Shown here: piece by piece, positions 61,139 through 64,000 of the stretch
Layout of the letters: every line of letters begins with the position of its first letter
Numbering within the stretch: position 1 is the stretch's first letter
Source: Edaphobacter dinghuensis
Lineage (GTDB): Bacteria > Acidobacteriota > Terriglobia > Terriglobales > Acidobacteriaceae
Direction of reading: 5' to 3'
Assembly: GCF_014640335.1 (NCBI RefSeq)
Contig: NZ_BMGT01000001.1
Span: 744,001 to 808,000 of the forward strand
Length of the DNA: 64,000 bases
The notes under the pieces: model-generated
The model's database searches: none
What the model saw: the letters and a program-made list of their open reading frames with translations, nothing else
What the model was told of the DNA's origin: nothing
Made by a program: the position numbers and the translations under genes

Positions 61139-62719
61139 TTAGCGGACCTTTGCAGAGGTCGCCGCGCTTTCGCGGGTGATGGTGGCCGGGACGGCGAACT
61201 CAATGCGGTCGCGTCCATGGCGCTTGGCGCGATAGAGCGCTTCATCGGCGGACTGGATAAGATCGGCAGAGGCGCCTTCGTGGGGAAACTCGTAGGTGGC
61301 GACGCCGATGCTGATGGTGACGAACTGGCCGATGGGGGTCTCGTTTTTGAGGTGCAGAGCGCGGACAAACTCACGCACACGGAAGGCGACGGTGTCGGCA
61401 CCGCGGGCGTCGGTAGCAGAGAGAATGATGCCGAACTCTTCGCCGCCGTAGCGTGCGAGCAGGTCGGAAGAGCGCGGCAGCGCGGTCTGCAGCGCGTTGG
61501 CGATCTCGATGAGGCAGGAGTCGCCATAGGGATGGCCGTACTTGTCGTTGAGATTCTTGAAGAAGTCGACGTCGATCATCAGCAGCGACAGCGGACTCTT
61601 GCGGCGCACGGAGCGGCGCCACTCCACCTCGAGCGTGCGGTCGAAGCTGCGGCGATTGGCGACGCCGGTGAGGCTGTCGGTCAGCGACATGGCCTCCATC
61701 TTGTCGCGCGCCACTTGCAATTCCTGTTGGGCATGCATGTAACGGCTCTGAAGCATCGTCGCGCGGATGGCATAGACCGCAAGCGCGACTGCGATACCGC
61801 TCATGCCGATGTAGTAGTGCTCTCGCACCAGCGCCGCGGCCAATACCAGCAGCGTGATGGTGAAGAAGATGGGGCTGGCGTTGTCGATAAACAGGGTCAG
61901 CGGCTTGCGCCGTGCCGACTGCACGGTCTCTTCGCGCTCGGAGAAGAGAGTGACGGCGAGGATAGAGAGGACAGCGAACGGAAGCACGGTGAACAGGTCG
62001 TACAGGCCGGTATGTTCGTTGGTCGAGATGGTGATGTGGTTATAAAGCGCGGCCAGAGAGGCATAGATCCAGAGGTAGCTGCACAGGATTTGGTAGAAGC
62101 GGCGCTCTTCGCCGTCGTTGGTGTAGGCCAGCAGGCGCAGGGTTGCTACCGCAGCAAGGGCAAAGCCCTCGAAGTTGTAGATGACCAGAAGACGCGAGAT
62201 CGAAAGCGTATGTCCGTTGCGAGGAGTGAAGGGCAGCACCGAGAAGGCGGCAACGTAGATCAGAAGCGCCGTCATGACTACCTGAACGGCATCGAGCCAT
62301 ACGAAGGCGGAGTTATGCTCGCCTTCGGTCGGCGACGAGATGGCGAGCAGGATCGGCATGCCGTAGACGAAGAAGAGGAAGTCTGAGAAGTCGGCGCCTG
62401 CCATGGGGTTATAGAAGGAGAGGTCCTCCCACGCCGCAAAAAGGATGCCGATGCCCCAGACGACCAGCGCCGTGCAGACGAGCGTCCACAGCAGACGGGT
62501 GCGCTGGGCACAGTCGCGAGCATGCCACCAGCAGACCGCAAGTGCGAGCCACGGCGCCAGGATCATGAACGGATAGGAGACACCCATGGCATGCGACGGA
62601 AACAACTTGATGCAGAGGGCCTGCGTTCCGAGATACACGATCGATGCCCACACAACGTGCTTCGATTTCAAGGAACGGTCCGTCGAACGCCTGGAATTTT
62701 TCGTGGTCACGAAACGCAT
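61139..62719 (-). CDS. Membrane-anchored GGDEF diguanylate cyclase
   Basis: The 526-residue protein has about nine or ten TM segments in its first 345 residues and a C-terminal GGDEF domain. SLTDSLTGVANRRSFDRTLE opens the domain, and ARYGGEEFGIIL carries the active-site motif GGEEF. An inhibitory site RxxD (RSSD) lies the usual five residues upstream, so it should make and sense c-di-GMP. No EAL domain. The ATG at 62719 is preferred over a TTG 45 bases earlier. The signal sensed by the membrane part is unknown. Confidence 0.92.
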   Translation of the reverse strand: MRFVTTKNSRRSTDRSLKSKHVVWASIVYLGTQALCIKLFPSHAMGVSYPFMILAPWLALAVCWWHARDCAQRTRLLWTLVCTALVVWGIGILFAAWEDLSFYNPMAGADFSDFLFFVYGMPILLAISSPTEGEHNSAFVWLDAVQVVMTALLIYVAAFSVLPFTPRNGHTLSISRLLVIYNFEGFALAAVATLRLLAYTNDGEERRFYQILCSYLWIYASLAALYNHITISTNEHTGLYDLFTVLPFAVLSILAVTLFSEREETVQSARRKPLTLFIDNASPIFFTITLLVLAAALVREHYYIGMSGIAVALAVYAIRATMLQSRYMHAQQELQVARDKMEAMSLTDSLTGVANRRSFDRTLEVEWRRSVRRKSPLSLLMIDVDFFKNLNDKYGHPYGDSCLIEIANALQTALPRSSDLLARYGGEEFGIILSATDARGADTVAFRVREFVRALHLKNETPIGQFVTISIGVATYEFPHEGASADLIQSADEALYRAKRHGRDRIEFAVPATITRESAATSAKVR

Positions 62720-62764
62720 GAATATCTGCTTCCAGAAGAAGAATAAGGAGATGCAGCGCTGCAA

Positions 62765-63108
62765 TCGGTTACCAATACAACATTAGATGCCAAAAACTGG
62801 ATTTGCTTTTGTCTGTTTCTGCCCGTTGTTGCTGAAGTTACAGCGTTTTGAAATGAATGCAATTACCAGTTCGGGTAATACAACCTTTTAGCTTTCCACT
62901 TTAATCCCTTCGATACGTGGCCAAGATACGCGCCCAAGATACACGGGCACATGTCGCAGTGTTCTGACAAACACTCCTGCGGCGGCAAAGTTTCTCGCCC
63001 CCTTAAGGTTCAGATCGGGTTGAAGAGGGTCGGGCTTTAAAAAGAAGGCGTAAATTTCAAGCCGGATATTTTGAGAGATCGACTGGCTCTCAGCCGAGAC
63101 TCGGGCGG
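62765..63108. other. Intergenic region, no gene seen
   Basis: The 344 bases between the GGDEF gene and the gene at 63109 contain no convincing frame. They include two CAAGATAC copies, an imperfect hairpin around CGCAGTGTT/AACACTCCTGCG (near 62956-62984) and the promoter area of the GGDEF gene. Near 63095 a GCCGAGACTCGGGCGGC stretch might terminate the 63109 gene. Confidence 0.5.
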
Positions 63109-63888
63109 CTAGGCGCGGCGGCGATAGCGGATAGCGAATTCATAGCCGGGGTTCGGCGGAAAGAGCTTTGCCGCCAGCCGCAGCCGGTTGGCGAGCGCCT
63201 GCGGTGCCAGCAAGGGGTACTCGCGCTCGCGCAGCTCGGAGTAGTCGAAGTCGACTGAGAGCGAGAGCAGGTAGATGGCCACGGCGTCGGAGAAGGCCGA
63301 TTCGAGAAAGCTCGATTTGGCCTTCTCGTCGATGGCCGGTCTGGCGTCGCTTGCGCCTACGCCATTGTTGCGTCCGGCGAGGGCGAGGTTACGGCTCTCC
63401 CACGAGTCCTGGCTGGTCTCTCCGCGCACATCGGCGGTGGCCTGCGACCATGCCATCTGGTTGAACTCCTCGGGCACGCCGGCGAGGTCCACAAAGGCGT
63501 GACCAACGTTGATGAAGAACTCGAAGGCCAGGGCGAAGCGGTCGCCGAGCAGGCGCGTGGAGATAAAGACGCCCTCGGAGTTGTCGAGCGAGACGTTGCG
63601 GTGGCAGGTGGCCTGATCGCCCAGCTCGGGGGTAAAGGCAGGGGCGACCAGGGTGGTCTCGCTGCCGCGGCTCTCGCTGAGCGCGAGCGGCACAAAGTAG
63701 TAGGTCTTGCGCTCGAGAGCGTTGGCGATGGCCGCCGGGACGGCCTGCACCATGCGGTCGAAGTCCTTCTGTTCCAAACTGTTGTCGCCGAATATGGCAT
63801 AGCGGACGCCGTTTGCCGCTCTCTGTACTGCCGTCTCCCGCGCGACCTGCGCCGCCTGCACCAACCCGTTCTGAACGCTCTCTGCCAT
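63109..63888 (-). CDS. Protein of unknown function
   Basis: The 259-residue protein has no signal peptide. It opens with an Ala-rich helix (SVQNGLVQAAQVARETAVQR) and carries YAIFGDNSLEQKDFDRMVQA, KTYYFVPLALSESRGSETTL and a basic C-terminus (YEFAIRYRRRA). No family was recognised. The ATG at 63888 is the only good start, and the divergent gene begins at 63908, leaving a 19-base gap, so the two share a promoter region within coding sequence or start leaderless. Confidence 0.75.
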   Translation of the reverse strand: MAESVQNGLVQAAQVARETAVQRAANGVRYAIFGDNSLEQKDFDRMVQAVPAAIANALERKTYYFVPLALSESRGSETTLVAPAFTPELGDQATCHRNVSLDNSEGVFISTRLLGDRFALAFEFFINVGHAFVDLAGVPEEFNQMAWSQATADVRGETSQDSWESRNLALAGRNNGVGASDARPAIDEKAKSSFLESAFSDAVAIYLLSLSVDFDYSELREREYPLLAPQALANRLRLAAKLFPPNPGYEFAIRYRRRA

Positions 63889-63907
63889 AAAGCAGTATTC
63901 TACTGGT

Positions 63908-64000
63908 ATGACGCAGACCTCGCAGGATGGGACACTGAACGGGACATTGACAGCACCTCGCGCATTCGGCTCAGGTTATCTGTTCGGCGTTCCTCTGGGC
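63908..64000 (+). CDS. Start of a gene running off the window
   Basis: From the ATG at 63908 the frame is open to the window end (31 codons). The visible residues include QDGTLNGTLTAPRAFGSG and end YLFGVPLG, where a hydrophobic stretch seems to begin, suggesting a membrane protein. Too little sequence remains to name it. It is divergent from the 63109-63888 gene. Confidence 0.5.
   Translation, partial: MTQTSQDGTLNGTLTAPRAFGSGYLFGVPLG

Noticed and set aside
61078..61527. N-terminal extension of the glycosidase frame
   Set aside because: Pro/Ser/Ala-rich antisense of the GGDEF gene; a signal peptide and GGAGAGG site support the start at 61077.
62956..62984. Hairpin near 62956-62984 as a riboswitch or terminator
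   Set aside because: The stem is interrupted and lacks a T-run; no aptamer-like conservation can be judged.

Overview
The window looks like chromosomal DNA of a soil Acidobacteriota species, probably class Terriglobia (Edaphobacter/Granulicella/Terriglobus type). This is inferred from family content and not from a marker-gene phylogeny. It holds three PadR regulator plus ADOP-type permease pairs, a TIGR03435 'soil-associated' protein, a very large Oar-like TonB-dependent receptor, two ECF42 sigma factors each beside a YCII/DGPF protein, an ECF41 sigma factor, and many one- or two-gene oxidoreductase/regulator modules. GC is high throughout and gene density is normal. I saw no rRNA, tRNA, CRISPR array, intact insertion sequence or prophage. 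The only housekeeping gene recognised is mnmE.

Layout. 1-3.5 kb: the 5' part of an ADOP permease with its PadR gene, a secreted protein, and a four-gene DUF2089/SHOCT-like membrane operon. 3.7-9 kb: a B3 metallo-beta-lactamase of the Gln-116 type, a YCII-ECF42 pair, an MFS exporter with a small membrane partner, an isochorismatase-like protein and a MarR regulator. 9-14.3 kb: two exported proteins (one PEP-CTERM), a MocR regulator and a divergent membrane protein. 14.4-17 kb: an ECF41 sigma module with two matching divergent promoters. 17-29.5 kb: a DHA2 exporter, AraC/GlxA, LysR and TetR regulators with nearby oxidoreductases, a PadR-membrane-pseudoesterase operon, an orphan histidine kinase, an LLM flavoenzyme and GrpB. 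29.6-33.3 kb: a second ADOP-PadR pair, a SnoaL protein and a candidate small RNA. 33.3-43.6 kb: an FAD monooxygenase, a second YCII-ECF42 pair with a VOC protein, and assorted enzymes. 43.7-50.2 kb: a third PadR-ADOP pair, DUF2461, an SPFH protein and TIGR03435. 50.3-61 kb: carbohydrate functions (GH105, Oar-like receptor, TPR protein, six-hairpin glycosidase) around mnmE. 61-64 kb: a GGDEF protein, an unknown protein and the start of another gene.

Main regulatory themes. (1) The ECF41 module has two copies of TGTCACA-N16-GGTC facing apart, one reading into a small acidic ORF plus the sigma gene and one into an SDR plus cupin pair. (2) The three ADOP-linked PadR genes share one layout: a TTGACA -35, inverted-repeat arms flanking the -10 region, and the second arm on or beside the start codon, implying autoregulation with a very short or absent leader. 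(3) Three families of short dispersed intergenic repeats recur; a relative of one forms a strong bidirectional terminator. Many starts given here are internal to longer open frames and were chosen by Shine-Dalgarno position, overlap with the upstream stop, or family N-termini.
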